From Leucaena leucocephala (Eukaryota > Streptophyta > Magnoliopsida > Fabales > Fabaceae), in NCBI GenBank assembly GCA_037074615.1, contig CM073551.1:21637750-21701749 (forward strand): DNA of 64,000 nt. Direction: 5' to 3'. Positions 47,546 to 60,320 of this stretch are shown here, one piece after another (the first letter of the stretch is position 1; the number at the start of each line of letters is the position of its first letter). The notes below the pieces were generated by a model, which saw only the letters and a list, made by a program, of their open reading frames with translations, ran no database searches and was not told where the DNA came from. The position numbers were made by a program, and so were the translations under genes.

Positions 47546-49026
47546 TTTATAAAATATCATTGGGACAAAACGGTGGAAGATGATTTAGCTGACATATGCA
47601 AGAGGATATTTCTTGGAATCGGTTGAGCTTTGTGGGAAGGATCAATGGAATCGTGGAACATGCGCTTTCAAAAGTATATAATTTGGTATATAAAATGGCA
47701 ATGTAGGATCATATAAAAATAATAAGGCTAACAATGAAATGAGTAAATAAATCCCTTACTTTAAAGCTAGCTTCCTTCCTGAATTTAATTACCATTAAAT
47801 TTAAATGGTTAAATTGCAAGTGGGTGTGTGAATTTGGAGTTATGTGTAAATATTTTCTTTCTTATCTTTACCACAATCCATCTCTTATTGCGAACTAGTC
47901 TAGTATTTTATTAATAAAAATATAATATAATATTTCAGTTATTATACAAAAACAATTATTTGAAGATATTTAAAAATTAATAAAATTATTTGTTGAGAAC
48001 AGTTTAACGTGGGAAGGAGAATATACACGTCATACAAATTAACAAGTAATTGTGTCAATAACTTTATAGATTAGCTGCATAATCCCCGATTCGATCCGGC
48101 GCTTATACACACACACACATACACACTCGTGCAAAGCTATGGTCGCTTCAGTTAATATTTCAGTCTTTTTTTTTTACCTATTTAGTAGACGAATTATTAT
48201 CAACATATCAACCAATATATATAACCAGTATAAGTTATGCGCAGTAGAACTTGGCATTTACCCTATTCTTTTTTTAAATACACTATCCTCTTATTAAAAA
48301 TAATTATATTTAAATTATTATTATATATTAAGTTTAGAAACCTCAATTAGTGGTAATTCTAATATTAATTTGTTACTGTTACGAGATATTAACATATTTC
48401 GGTAGACCAAACATATTAATAGTAACTTAAAGTAGATTCAAAATTTGCATACCCCTAGCCTATAATACCATTCACGACCCTTGGCTCTTAATAATTATAA
48501 TTCTAAGATTTATTTTTTGAAAAAATATTTTATAAATATATATACTTTTAAATTTTAATTTAGTATATGTATTTTTTATTTAACTTAATTAAATTGTTTA
48601 ATTTTATTTTTTTAACATAATTAGTCCTCTTTATTTTAAAAAACACCCTGAAGGGTTAACAAGAGATTTTTTCTAAACACACGTATTTTTATTTGATATA
48701 ATTTTATTCGAGATATTATTATACATTAAATATAAGTATTTTTTTAAATAAAAATTTTAATATTAATTTATTATATTGTAAGGACTAACAGTTATGCTAG
48801 ATTCAAATAGAAGATTTAATTAAGTTAAAAAATTATATAGGTATTAAATTAAAAATTAAAAAAAAATATTTGATAATTTTATTTTTATTTTTTATATTAT
48901 TTTTGAATGTGAATTTTGGACTGTATTACGCTATTACCTGAGGTTGAGTGCAAGTGGCCTTGTTGCCGTTCGCCTGGTGGAGTTCCTTTGTAAGTCACCG
49001 GCCGATTCGGTTGGTATCACACCTTT

Positions 49027-49546
49027 GGCCTGTTTGGTAAGTTAGCAAATCGCAGTTTTAAAAGGGCTTTTAGCTTAAATCTTAGTTTGGAGAAATTTTA
49101 AAACAAACAAACTTATTTGTCCATAAGTACTTTCGGACAAAACCATGGTTTAAAATCATGGTTTTGAATAAGCTATTTAAAATAGCTTTTTCAACAGTAA
49201 AAGCACTTATGGATTATCCAATTACTATCTTACCCCTACTTTTTCTTACACCCTCTCTCCTCTCTCCTACTTTTTCTTACACCCTCTCTCCTTTCTCCTC
49301 TCTTTCCTCTCTCCTCTCTCTTCTCTTTTCTCCAACTCCCTCCTCTCTCTTACTTTAAATCAAATCATACCCTTTTTGGTAATTTACCACCATAAAAAGT
49401 CATTCTAAAAATAACTATCAAAACACCTATTTACTCAAAACTACTTTTTTTCCATAAACTCTTCTCCAAAAGTCCTTTTCCATAAGTTGTCCATAAGCCC
49501 TTTTTTTCCATAAACCATTTTTTAAAATCATATCTAAACAAGCCCC
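49027..49546 (-). repeat. Repeat family A, copy 4 (inverted)
   Basis: Reverse orientation of the family: begins ggcctgtttggtaag, has a CT-rich tract with an internal duplication of ctactttttcttacaccctc (49229-49248 and 49269-49288) and ends with tcatatctaaacaagcccc. Confidence 0.6.
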
Positions 49547-50139
49547 TTGTTTGAATTCTATCAATGTCCCCATCATCTCTATCAAATCATCTCAAATCTT
49601 CCCAATTTTTATTTATCCTTTTCAGTTAAACGTTAAATCAATATCATGTTCAGTAGCATTGCTCTAGATTGAATTATTGTTGGACTTAGCCAAGGATGTT
49701 TTTGTCAATATAATTTTGTTTATCAATAATACTTGAATCCACGCCTCAGCCTTTTAAGAAATTCCCCCTGGTTCTAATTTTAAGTGAACAAAAGTCGAGG
49801 TCTTTCATGTAATTCTACCCACTACCCCCACTCTTCCGTTTCTTCCCCCATAAAAACATACAGTAAAAAAAAATCCGTTCATTGCCCATCCCAAGTTTTT
49901 GTAAATTAAAGGCGAATATCAAAATAAAAAATATTTGTTAACAAAAATCCCAGATATGTATTTCAAATTAGGAAAAGAAAACCTAACTAGGTTACTATTA
50001 AACTTTGCTGTCAGTAAGATATATTCCTTACATCATAAAAAAAAACAGAAAAAAAAAAGAAAAACTAAATTTGAGTCTTGAAGCATGTTAGGGCAATCAA
50101 TTCGTTTGATTTACCTTTAAATTGCTTTAATTTAACTCT

Positions 50140-50810
50140 TTCAATTTGTAATTAAATTTTAGCTAAACTGTGCCCCCTTAAACTTTGAGTAAATAAATTG
50201 TACATTGTCTTTCTAACTTTTAAAATTTAAATTTAAATTTTTAATATTTTATATTTTAATTATTAAAATCTTATAGTTAAAATTTTTGTTTAAATTAACA
50301 ATTTTTACCATGTCATAATTTGATATTTTTTATTATATATCATATTATTTAAAAAATAATATTTAACACTTCACATATAATTTTAAATTTTTCTTAAATA
50401 TTTAAAATAAAATACTTATAAAATATAAAATATTTAAATAACACTACAAACTTAACATATAATTTAAAATAATTTTTAAATATTTAAAAAATATAAAATA
50501 ATTTAAAAAATATTTATTTAATTATGTATTATTTAAATAAAAATATAAACTACTTAAAATTATATATAAATTTTTAAAATATTATTTTTTAAATAACATA
50601 GTATATAATAAAATATATAAAAATTATGACATGATAAAAATTGTCAATTTTAACAAAAATATTAATGTTAGATGTTTGATAATCAAAACATAAAATATTA
50701 AGATATTTAATTTATATTTTTAAAAATTAGTGAGGTTATATACAATTTATTTAAAATTTAAGGAGTTTTATGTATTTTAATTTTAAATTTTTATAGTTTA
50801 GATTTTAGTA
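50140..50810. repeat. AT-rich foldback element
   Basis: The left arm has ataaattgtac, then caatttttaccatgtcata near 50315; the right arm has the complementary tatgacatgataaaaattg near 50625 and tatacaatttattta near 50736. Arms of roughly 150-200 bases flank an AT-only centre. Non-coding; a different family from 5955-6665. Confidence 0.5.
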
Positions 50811-51332
50811 CAATCATTTGTTTTTTATTATCAGTTTTAAAATTAAAATATAATGTGGATACACTACACACACTTAAGAATAACATATTACGGAACTTGT
50901 TTAAAAATGAAATTATGGGCATTCTTTGTAATGAAATTAATTATTTTTATATATCAGGCAAAAAATATATTTCTATAAGATTTTATAATAGAACATATAG
51001 ATATAAAAGCTTTCAATTATTATTTGCCTAAAATTAATGCAAGTGTAATTTGACCGCAAACGATTGGCTTACCTTTAATATGCAAATATAAGCTGGTATT
51101 TTTCATATATGTTACATCAATGGGCATTTTTGGCAACTTAAACTGCGATGACTCATCATGATATCATTGTTCTTTTTTTTTTCAAATAGAAGATCAATTT
51201 TTATTAAAAAAAAAAGATAAAACAATAGTACATAAAAAACCTTTGGGCCTCATTCTAGCTAAAATAAATCTAAATTATAAATAAATAAAACAACAAACAA
51301 ACCCTTGGATAATGCAAAAAATGCATATGGGT

Positions 51333-51480
51333 TAGAGCTGGTAAAACGGGCCCAGCCCGCGGGCTGGGCCCGTTTACCTTAAGGGGGACGGGTTCGGGCT
51401 AGCAAAATGCCAGCCCGTTTTTGGGCGGGCTGCACAGCCCGCCCCCCCCTCAGCCCGCCCAAATTATTAGTAGAATCAAA
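51333..51480 (+). mobile_element. hAT-like terminal fragment with GC palindrome
   Basis: Starts TAGAGCTGGTAAAACGGGC, a TIR type typical of plant hAT derivatives, then a perfect 32-bp palindrome at 51344-51375 built of gggcccagcccgc and its complement, then more GGGCGGGC words. The opposite end is not visible, so this is a solo end or a truncated copy. Confidence 0.45.
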
Positions 51481-51539
51481 TTTAGGGCCTCGTACTTATA
51501 ACAAAATCTTATGTTATAAGATTACAAAATTACTCTAGT

Positions 51540-51785
51540 CTTTAATATATATCCTAATTAAAAAATTAATTTTAGTTCTAAATATAAGATATATTTTTTA
51601 TATTTATCAAAATTTTTAAATTACTCATACTAATATTCCATTAACAATAATCAAGTCAGAGAATAAATAGTTAAAAGAGATAATTAAGATATTTTAAAAA
51701 AATATGTTATATTAATTAACTTAACTAACTTTTTAATATAATCAAATTTATTAAATATATCATATATTAATGATATAAGGAGCAT
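51540..51785. mobile_element. Stowaway-like MITE relic
   Basis: Begins gtctttaatatatatcc and ends ttaatgatataaggagc, with the same interior as 47285-47545. Confidence 0.45.
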
Positions 51786-54051
51786 TAGTTATAGATTATG
51801 ATGCTTTACAATAGGTTCTTACGCTTTGTTTGGTATTTCGAAATTACGAATATGAAAGTAAAAAATAGATATTACTAACTTGTTTGATACATCAGAATTC
51901 TACACTTGATGTATAAATAAAAACGAAACTCTACCCTTGCAAAGAAAGGGAGTTTCACCAAAATGCCCAAAGTGAGATCTGTCAGAAGGGAAGGAAGGGG
52001 GAAGGCTTCCGTGGAAAGTAGGTGGAAACGACAATTTACCCCTTGCCCTTGTACAAACAAAATTGAACCCAAATCCCATGAACAAGATCAAGAGTAATGG
52101 AGAATGCGACGGCAAGGAGGAGGCCAGACCACGTTTCTTTGACGGCGACCAGGATGATGGAGACACCTTCTATGCCATCAATGACCGCAGCTGATGAAGA
52201 AGTCATATCCACTGTTGTGAGCAAAGAAGGAGAAAATGAAGCTGCCATTGACTTTAGAGATAACACCTTCATGTTTCCTCCCCTAATTTAAATCTAACTG
52301 AGTCAGATAATTTCGTATACAAAAAGAGTTGTGAATAGCCATTTATTTACTAAATTTCTCCATTTCCTACTTTTCATGTGTGTCTTCCTCTAAAAACTTT
52401 TCTAAGATACCCGACTTGATGTTGCGTAGCTTTGGGGAAAGAAGAATGTTGGGGGTGTGAAGAGAGCATAAAATGTTATTTAGATGCCACTTGTAAGCGT
52501 ATCTATCTATGCTCTATCATTCCATCACCATCGATCATCATGCCATTGGACAAAAGGAATATTAATAACTTAATAATGTTGCATGCCATCACCATTAGAT
52601 TACCTCCACACCTCATGCCACTTCCAAGTTATCCCTACTCACCAAATTTGTTAGTTTTGGGACACCATTGCTCTCGATTTCAATATTTCTTAGCTTCTCC
52701 AAGGACGACACCCTTAGTTTTTATTGGGCTTAGACTCTCTCACTAGAAAGGAGCAAAATAAAAAATAAAAAATTGCTAAACAAGCCCATTATAAAATTTA
52801 TTGTTTAAAGGTATATTAAATTTGTTTAAACATCTATGAGTAACAACATATTTCACAGATTTAACTAGGAAAATGATGAGACATGTAATCATCTATTTAA
52901 AGCGTATTCGATTCCTGAAAAGTATCATTTTGTCATAGTTCCAGTTGTGATACTTAGGAAGGCATTATAACTCCTAGGTATTTAAATTCGCCTAGCCCAA
53001 CATTAATATCATTTAAGAGGAAGGGAGAATTCAATCCCTATCCTTGAATCATGGTGAGCCCATTACTTTTTAAAAAATAATATTATCATTAAAAATTTAA
53101 AAAAGTGAAATAGTCAACTACCTATACAAGTGGATCCAACATTTAAAAAAAAATTAAAATATTATCATTAAAAAAAGGGGGAAAACGAGAATTATGTAAT
53201 TATATGTATTTTTTTTAAATGATAGAAAAAAACTTTAAAAATAATAAATATTAAATCAGATTTATTATTAACAATAAATTAAATATTATCAACTATAAAT
53301 TAAGCCTTATCAATATAATATTTTATTTTAGTATTTATTATTTTTAAGAGGCTTTTTCTCTATTTTTTTAATTGGTGATTAAAATTTTAAATTATAAAAT
53401 AATCCAAATACTATTGGAAGATTCTACCGACGATTCTCTCACTACCTTGACAAGAGAGAGAGAGAGAGAGGGAAAGAATTGGCGCTTGGGAAAAGGGGTA
53501 AGCGGCGATGTTTCTCACTTTCACTTCGTTTTGGTTTTCTTTATTTTCTATCGAAAAAAATTTGTACAAGTAATTTGTCAAAATCTTAATTCTTAATATA
53601 TAAATGTATGAGAAAAACGTCTGCCTCTATATTTTTCTTCGTTTCTCAACTGTCACTCCGGATTTAAGTCGCGGCGGGCATAGAAGTCAAACAAAACAAG
53701 CAAAGAGAGAATCGGAGGCACCATAACGAAAGTGAGGGAGCGAGTGGGCGAAGCCCCTTTGACGCTAGAGCCCTCATTTCAGTTTCGAAAAACTTTCTCC
53801 GTTGATTCTCTCCATTCAATCCTTATTTTTTTCTTATCATCTGGGCACTCTCGATCTTCATCACTATAGTGTACTCATTTGCTCCTCAGATCTTCTCCTT
53901 CTTGAGTATCGGGTTCCAGTACTCTGCCCGTTCATCCCTGGTTCTGCTTCCCGGGAGTGTTTATTAAAAGAGAAGGGTGGGTTTAACAGAAAAAGAAAGA
54001 GAACAAGGGGTTAATTGTATTTGGGTTTTAACGAGATTGTTGAGGGGAATC

Positions 54052-54083
54052 ATGTTGACCTTAGGAGTTTGGTTATGAAGTAA
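54052..54083 (+). promoter_or_regulatory. Upstream ATGs before IPC synthase start
   Basis: Two tiny frames lie before the main start: 54052-54078 (eight codons, MLTLGVWL) and 54075-54083 (MK). A third ATG at 54085 is out of frame, overlaps the main ATG at 54143 and after splicing would end in exon 2. Whether they are in the mRNA depends on the transcription start. Confidence 0.4.
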
Positions 54084-54142
54084 TATGGAAGTGATCATTA
54101 CACGCCTAAAAGAAGAAAAAGAGGGAGGAGAAAAAGAAGAAC

Positions 54143-57100
54143 ATGTCTCTTTACATTGGTCGCGAGGCTTCAAAGGTTGGTTTCTCAGTTTTTATCCCTT
54201 ACGTCACTTTAACTACTTGTCCTCAGGGGTTCTCATTTTATTTTGTATGTGCTTGATTTTTTTTTTTTTTGGGTTCTGGATCTGTAGCTATGGAAGAGAT
54301 TTTGCTCAGAGGCAACCACGGAGATCAACCTTCTTGCTGAGAATTGGAAATACCTCCTTGCTGGTCTTGTTTGTCAGGTCTTTCTATTTTGATCAGTGTT
54401 ATGACTTAGTTGAAAATATTGTTCCAGAGCTCCGTTTTACTTTTGTGAAAAGGATTATAAAGCTTATTTTTTCTATTTTCCTTTGAAGAGTGGGAATTGG
54501 TGAAAATAAACTTCACATCCAGTCGTGCGAAGTTTACTTGATCGCTGCAAAAGCTTTCTGTCATGTTATTGTTACTTTTACAGATTGCTCGCCTTAGAGT
54601 TTGGAAAAAGTTTAATATTAATTCTCTAAACCTTATTTTCTTAGTAATTAAAAGCGTTCAGTCATATGGTTTTAAAAGAAAAGTTGGGCTATGAGTAATT
54701 TGGTTGTAACATCATTTGTCATGGTCTTCAACTCTGGTGGTTTGACATTCATACATGAACAATAGCGGATAAGTAACTGCATCCCAAATATATGTGAAAT
54801 CAGTGGTGGACTCTCCAATTACTTACTTCGTATAGTTTGCAAGTTCACACAACACAAGTCTTTGAGGATTTCTGGCCTATATGTATCCTAAGATGATCTA
54901 TATGTTTTATTCCCCTCATTTGAACCCTTTCCCAGCTTGTTGCTAGTTGACGGAGACAAATACAGAGCAGGAATATTTTATCATAGACTTTTTGATGTTT
55001 CCAAATGGCAAATGATATAAGATTCTTTTGAAGGTTGCTAATCTAAATTTTAAACTGTTTCCCTACAGTATATACATGGCCTGGCTGCTCGAGGTGTTCA
55101 TTATTTTCATAGGCCTGGCCCTATTCTTCAGGATGTTGGGTTCTATCTTCTGCCGGTCTGTAATCACATTTCCTTTTATCTTTTCCTCTAAATTATTTCT
55201 CATATTCTTGGCTATGTGTTTTCAATTTGCAATGTTTGTGTTGTTATAGGAGCTTGGACAAGACAAAGCTTACATGAGCGAAACCCTATTTACCTTTATC
55301 TTTTTATCTTTTTTTCTGGTAAGTGTAGCTGCTCCCCTTCTCTCCCTCTCCCATCCGGCTTTTACTTGTTATCTGCACTCATTTACTTATATTAAGAAGC
55401 AAATTTTATTGATATTTGGAGATGGTGGCCCCAGTAATGGGCTACATTTTGATTAACTATGGCATCTAAGTAGTGATGGCAGAACAATTGGTTCTAGTAG
55501 GAACTGTTATTTCGTATCTTTCTCTTTCATTCATATGTAAATGCATGAAGTCAATGCATTTAGTGTCAGGTTGCTTGGTGATGCTTGAAGATGTGTATGT
55601 TTCATTGAAATTAAACTATTGAAGCTCTGTAAGGTTTATTAGAAAGTCACTCATAATCCTTTTAACAAGTTTAGTGTAATTTGTAGTTGACAGCTGTGTT
55701 CTTGTGTTGAGGATGACTTGTTGAAAATATGAACTGATAGAAGAAAATTATATCACATTTTGTGGTTTGAGGTTTTATGCTATTGAAATCAAGGACCAAT
55801 TATCCAGAAGGATTATATGGCTTTCATTGAATGGCTGTTTTCCTTTTAATTTTTGCTTGGAGTCCTTCTAATTGATGCTAAAGCTGCAGCTTCCTTTCTG
55901 TGTCTTATTTTCTAGTAAGTTCTGCTTTCCAAGCATCAACATTTTCCGTGGTAATTTATGATATGCTCTATGTTATGGGCTTTTGCAGTGGACGTTTCAT
56001 CCTTTGATTTTGAAGAGCAAAAAGATCTACACAGTTCTAATATGGTGCAGGGTTCTCGCATTCTTAGTTGTAAGTGGTGATTAAATTGTGTTCTATTAAG
56101 ATGACCTTATATTTTGGGAATCTCATTCCTAGCACGAGTATCTGAAGTGATAGCATCCTGAAGGAATAGGTAGCTTACTGCCTGATCTAAATGTAGCGTT
56201 TAATGTCAGCATATATAATGTTATTATTAAATGATCATGTCTAGTTGTGCTACTGTGCATTTATGCAATAGCAAAGATCATATTTAACTTTTGTCTCTTC
56301 TGAGCAAGGACTTCATGCAACATAATATAGGCTGTTTTGTTAAATATATAATTTTTTGTCCTGGACTATTAGCCACTCTTTGTCAATTGATGGTGGATGG
56401 AAAGAAATTAGGAAAGGTATTAATTATTTGATAAATTAGGGACCAAAGATAAATACTTGAAATCCTAGATTGTTTAAAAACCTTAGAAGAATTTAATTTT
56501 GTTTATTTTCATTCTTTTTTTATATCCTGGGTTCCTATTTACAGATCTATGATACTGTTATGATACAAAGCGGAGTGGGGAACCCACCCTCAAAAGGCGC
56601 CTCGTAAGGGGGAAGAACCACACCACTTATATACCCCAGCGAGCAGCCTAAGCTACCCGATGTGGGACTTGGGTCATTACTTCGTCCCATAACAGTGACC
56701 CTCCCCGGAAGAGCCGGCGTCCACGCCGGGCAGAAGTCGCCGCTGGGACGAGCCAACGGAGCCACCCGGGCAGAGGCCGGTGCCAGCTCTGATACCATCT
56801 GTTATGATACAAAGCGGAGTGGGGAACCCACCCTCAAAAGGCGCCTCGTAAGGGGGAAGAACCACACCACTTATATACCCCAGCGAGCAGCCTAAGCTAC
56901 CCGATGTGGGACTTGGGTCATTACTTCGTCCCATAACAGATACCGTATTGACAGAACTTTTGGATTTAAGAAGGAAATATTTTCAGAGTTCAGTTTGTTT
57001 GTTCCCCCCTTTTGGCCTTTCATGCTCCTTCCCACCCTCGTACTCTTCTCTCATGTTTTCTTTTCCAATCTCCTATTGTTCTTTATAAGCAGGCTATTGT

Positions 57101-58816
57101 ATATGAGTGCAATATGCTAGTTTTTGTTTTCATGATGTTTGATCCTACGTATTTGTTTGTTACAGGCTTGTCAATGTCTTCGTATTATCACATTTTATTC
57201 CACACAGCTTCCTGGTCCAAACTATCATTGCCGCCAGGTATAATTGCTTGAGTTTATGTGCTTTCTAAACGACTGTTTCATGCTGTGTTCAAATTTTGTT
57301 TGTGGAAAATTTATTTCTATTTTTTAAAACAATCATGATTCTGATATACTTTATGGATTAATCAGGGTTCAAAGCATGCCACGCTGCCTCTCCCAGAAAG
57401 TGTTCTTGAAGTCTTCTTGATTAATTGTTAGTATGCATTGTTGTATTTGTGCCATTGAGCTTCAATGCTTTGGTGCATGATTTTTAGCTCTTTTAATTTT
57501 CAATGTGCAGTTCCTCGTGGTGTGCTTTATGGATGTGGTGATTTGATATTTTCATCACACATGATCTTTAGTTTAGTCTTCGTGCTTACATATCAGAAAT
57601 ATGGCACACGAAGGTAAATTTTTCTTTTCTTTTTTTCCTTTTCTATTTTCTTAATAAGTAGAGATTTTACTGCTGTTGTTGAGTTGGATGCTTATAAAAA
57701 TGGGCTAACACTTTCATTGATGCATATTTTCTAAGTTTAGGTTCTGACTTGTGATGATCCACTTCAGGTTTATCAAGCAATTAGCATGGCTTCTTGCCGT
57801 GATTCAGAGCCTTTTGATAATAGCATCTCGCAAACATTACACAGTTGATATAGTTGTTGCCTGGTGAGGAGCATGTTCTGATTATGAAATGAAAGATTTT
57901 GTTTCCAGTCTTTCAATTTAATGTGGTGATCCTTTGCAGGTATACTGTTAATATGGTGGTCCTTTTAATTGACAAGAAATTACCAGGTTTGTACACTTGC
58001 ACATTGTTCCATGTTTTGCTTGTGGGAAAAATTCTCTAGTATATTAGGTCACTGAGATATAGACACCTAGCCAACCAGGTCAATTAGACTCACTTTTTGA
58101 CATGCTTCCATGTTAATTTATGATTGAAAAGCTGAGCCTACCAAAGTATTTATCTAGGCTATTGTCAATGTTAATTGAGCCACAATGAGCAACATGCATG
58201 CAAGCATGTCAGGCAAAATTTTCACGAGATCCAGCTTTGCGTGCAGCTTTATGCTATTGTCATTTTAAGTTGAGAAGCAATGTGCTGGTTGTGCTGACTT
58301 GCTTGTCCTGCAGAAATGCCTGACCGTTCCATTGCATCAGCCACCATGTTGCTACCGTTGAGCACTAAAGACAAGGAGGGCAGGATCAAAGAAGAGAACC
58401 ACAAGCTGTTAAATGGGAATTCTGGAGACCCTACAGATAGGGTACTGTGAATTTAATCTATTTGTCCTTTTGAGAGATTCTTACATAGGACCGTTTTATA
58501 AAAAGAGAAGCAGACCGTATCAGTTATGAAGATGATACACATAAGCATGTTAGACATATTCTTCAGTTGGGTACCCCACCTTTCACATGCCTATGTGTAT
58601 CTATCTCCAGTTAATTTAATTTTACAGACTAGGTCTCCCTCAGAATTTATTTGTTTGGTCCTTTCCCCTCGTCTTTTCAATAAAACGTCTCTATCCATGA
58701 TCTGGACATAACATGGTATCTGTAAATTTGCTCAGAGGCAGAGAGCTCAGGTAAATGGCAAGATTCTGGAAGATGGCAATACATTTCAAGCTGACTTTGC
58801 AACTAATGGCTCATAG
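54143..58816 (+). CDS. IPCS: Inositol phosphorylceramide synthase (12 exons)
   Basis: Transfers phosphoinositol from phosphatidylinositol to ceramide in the Golgi/trans-Golgi, making the precursor of GIPC sphingolipids. Exons: 54143-54175, 54288-54377, 55069-55155, 55250-55318, 55989-56069, 57166-57237, 57366-57426, 57511-57613, 57768-57863, 57940-57986, 58314-58441 and 58736-58816. All have GT-AG borders and compatible phases, giving 315 aa, the expected size. Landmarks: MSLYIGREASKLWKR, YIHGLAARGVHYFHRPGP, TQLPGPNYHCR, and the lipid phosphatase-like catalytic motifs CGDLIFSSH (His about 181) and RKHYTVD (His 222, Asp 226). Multiple hydrophobic segments; a charged soluble tail with HKLLNGN and RAQVNGK. 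It matches Arabidopsis IPCS (ERH1 family) from memory. Intron 5 (1096 bp) contains a TRIM retrotransposon. Confidence 0.95.
56556..56694 (-). repeat. TRIM 3' LTR
   Basis: 139 bp, TG...CA type ends, direct repeat of 56800-56938. Confidence 0.9.
56800..56938 (-). repeat. TRIM 5' LTR
   Basis: 139 bp, direct repeat of 56556-56694; the adjoining primer-binding site at 56786-56797 fixes the orientation. Confidence 0.9.
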
Positions 58817-59942
58817 ATATATAAGGAGCTTCTGCTACACAAATGAAAATGATGAGGACCCAACCTTCAAATACAAAAAGATTCAGTTACTTGATCAACC
58901 ACTTAATTTATAAAGTTCCCTAATTTGTATTCACTGGAATAGTGATCGGATATTGTTGTGTCATTTTGAGTTTCATGTAAATATGTTGAACACATATCTA
59001 CCAAAGTTGCATTCTCCTTGGAATAATAAATGTTGTCAAAAAAATGATGGGATTAGTTGGAATAAGAAGGCAATGGAATATGGATAATTGCGTCCAATGA
59101 GGGACAAGTTTCATGAGGGAGCACATGCACAGCAGCACGGGATGGTCACTTGACCCTGCTCTGCATGTGCTTCAACCAAAATTAAAGGCTCTTAGTAGGC
59201 TCCCTCCAATGAATTGACCAAATTAATTAATTGCAATAGATGTATTAAACATATCTTTTTCGTTAAGTGGTTTAGAATGTTTGATGATAGTACAAATCTG
59301 CTCATTGCATAATTTGCTCATCTTCTAATCAGAGTTACAGAAGTTCTTGTCAATTAAGAGGTTAAAGATTTGATTTTCAGTTTTTACGTAGTAAATAATA
59401 TGGGATCTGTTTTTTGCCCTCAGCATTTTCAGGGAGATCAATTACTAAAAAAAAGTTTAGATGGTCGGGTTTCACAGGCTCATCAGTAGGGCATTTCTTT
59501 AGATTTAAAGTATTTGTAGATATATTTATAAATTTTTCACTCATAAGATCCTCACATTAATAACAGGATTTAAACCAGATTAGTTTCATTTATTCTAAAA
59601 AAATGAGAAAATGTATGAGAAAGAGGTTAAAATTATTGGAGTAGATATGAATAATGAAGAAGGGTTATAATGGGAAAATAATGAAATGTAGTGAATAGGT
59701 TTGGTAATGAATTAATTTCTGGAAATGCAGAAATCTAAGGGCATAGTCCTCAGTCCCAAAAGGAAAGGGAAAGAGGGGGACCCTTTGCAGGAGGGGCATC
59801 ACGTGCATCTGCTCTGTTCTTCACATGTCCTCTCCTTCACTTCACCTTCTCTCTGTTGATGTCAGCTGCACACTTTGTCTTTTCAAATGAGGTTTCATCC
59901 TTCTCCCCATTATTGTACAATCTCCCTTTTTTTTTTTTAACT

Positions 59943-60286
59943 AATAAGGGTTTATTTAGTGACTCTCTAATCAAAATTTTAAAATTATTTTTAACTCAAA
60001 ATTTAGTTTTTTTTTAAATAAACAATTATATTTATTTAAAAAATTTTTTAAACTAAATTATAATTTAAAATTAATATTTTAGATTGAGATTAGCTTTTAA
60101 AATAGTAAAATAGTTTATGAACTATCTAATTACTATTTTACCCTTACTTTTTGTTACACACTCTCTCTTCTCTACCCTCTCTTTTCTCTTATATTTTTAA
60201 TAAAATTATACCCTTTATTATAATTTTTTAATCACAAAAGTATTTCTGATAATAACTATCTAAATACTTATTTATTTAAAATCACA

Positions 60287-60290
<4 letters not shown>
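59943..60290 (-). repeat. Repeat family A, copy 5 (truncated)
   Basis: Inverted copy with taattactattttaccctta, a CT tract and taactatctaaatacttattt, ending at the (AT)n microsatellite. Confidence 0.5.

Positions 60291-60307
<17 letters not shown>
60288..60307. repeat. (AT)n microsatellite
   Basis: About ten AT units followed by short GTAT repeats. Confidence 0.8.

Positions 60308-60320
<13 letters not shown>

Larger units (their letters stand above)
45120..54050. other. 9-kb gene-poor, repeat-rich stretch
   Basis: No gene with family support. Contents: family A repeats (45943-46450, 49027-49546), Stowaway-like relics (about 47285-47545, 51540-51785), a (CA)n microsatellite near 48107-48126, a foldback (about 50140-50810), a hAT-like terminal fragment (51333-51480), and a (GA)n tract near 53451-53470. 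A patch at about 46900-47220 reads NQLLRPYLKSNSVPFFHSS in one frame but I cannot assign it. Short frames at 45181, 52036 and 52432 are unsupported. Confidence 0.5.
56556..56938 (-). mobile_element. Complete TRIM (miniature LTR retrotransposon) in IPCS intron 5
   Basis: Two 139-bp LTRs (56556-56694 and 56800-56938), TGTTATG...CATAACA, with no difference seen by eye, around a 105-bp interior. Five-base target duplication GATAC at 56551-56555 and 56939-56943. On the minus strand the 5' LTR (56800-56938) is followed after two bases by TGGTATCAGAGC, the tRNA-Met primer-binding site, and each LTR has a TATA box in ggggtatataagtgg. No coding capacity. Inserted antisense to the host gene. Confidence 0.92.

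Noticed and set aside
48060..48110. gattcgatcc word resembling a tRNA T-arm
   Set aside because: No acceptor stem, D-arm or anticodon stem can be formed around it.
52036..52272. 78-codon minus-strand frame with a hydrophobic middle
   Set aside because: No family recognised, overlapping frames in all phases are equally open, and no flanking exon supports it.
52432..52746. 104-codon frame with some leucine/proline pattern, considered as an LRR relic
   Set aside because: No repeating LRR spacing and no other resistance-gene motif nearby.
54085..54486. 133-codon frame at the start of IPCS
   Set aside because: It reads through the first intron; after splicing only a short overlapping upstream frame remains.
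56547..56934. Overlapping frames of 77-85 codons on both strands with repeated peptides
   Set aside because: They are translations of the TRIM LTRs and interior, which do not code for protein.
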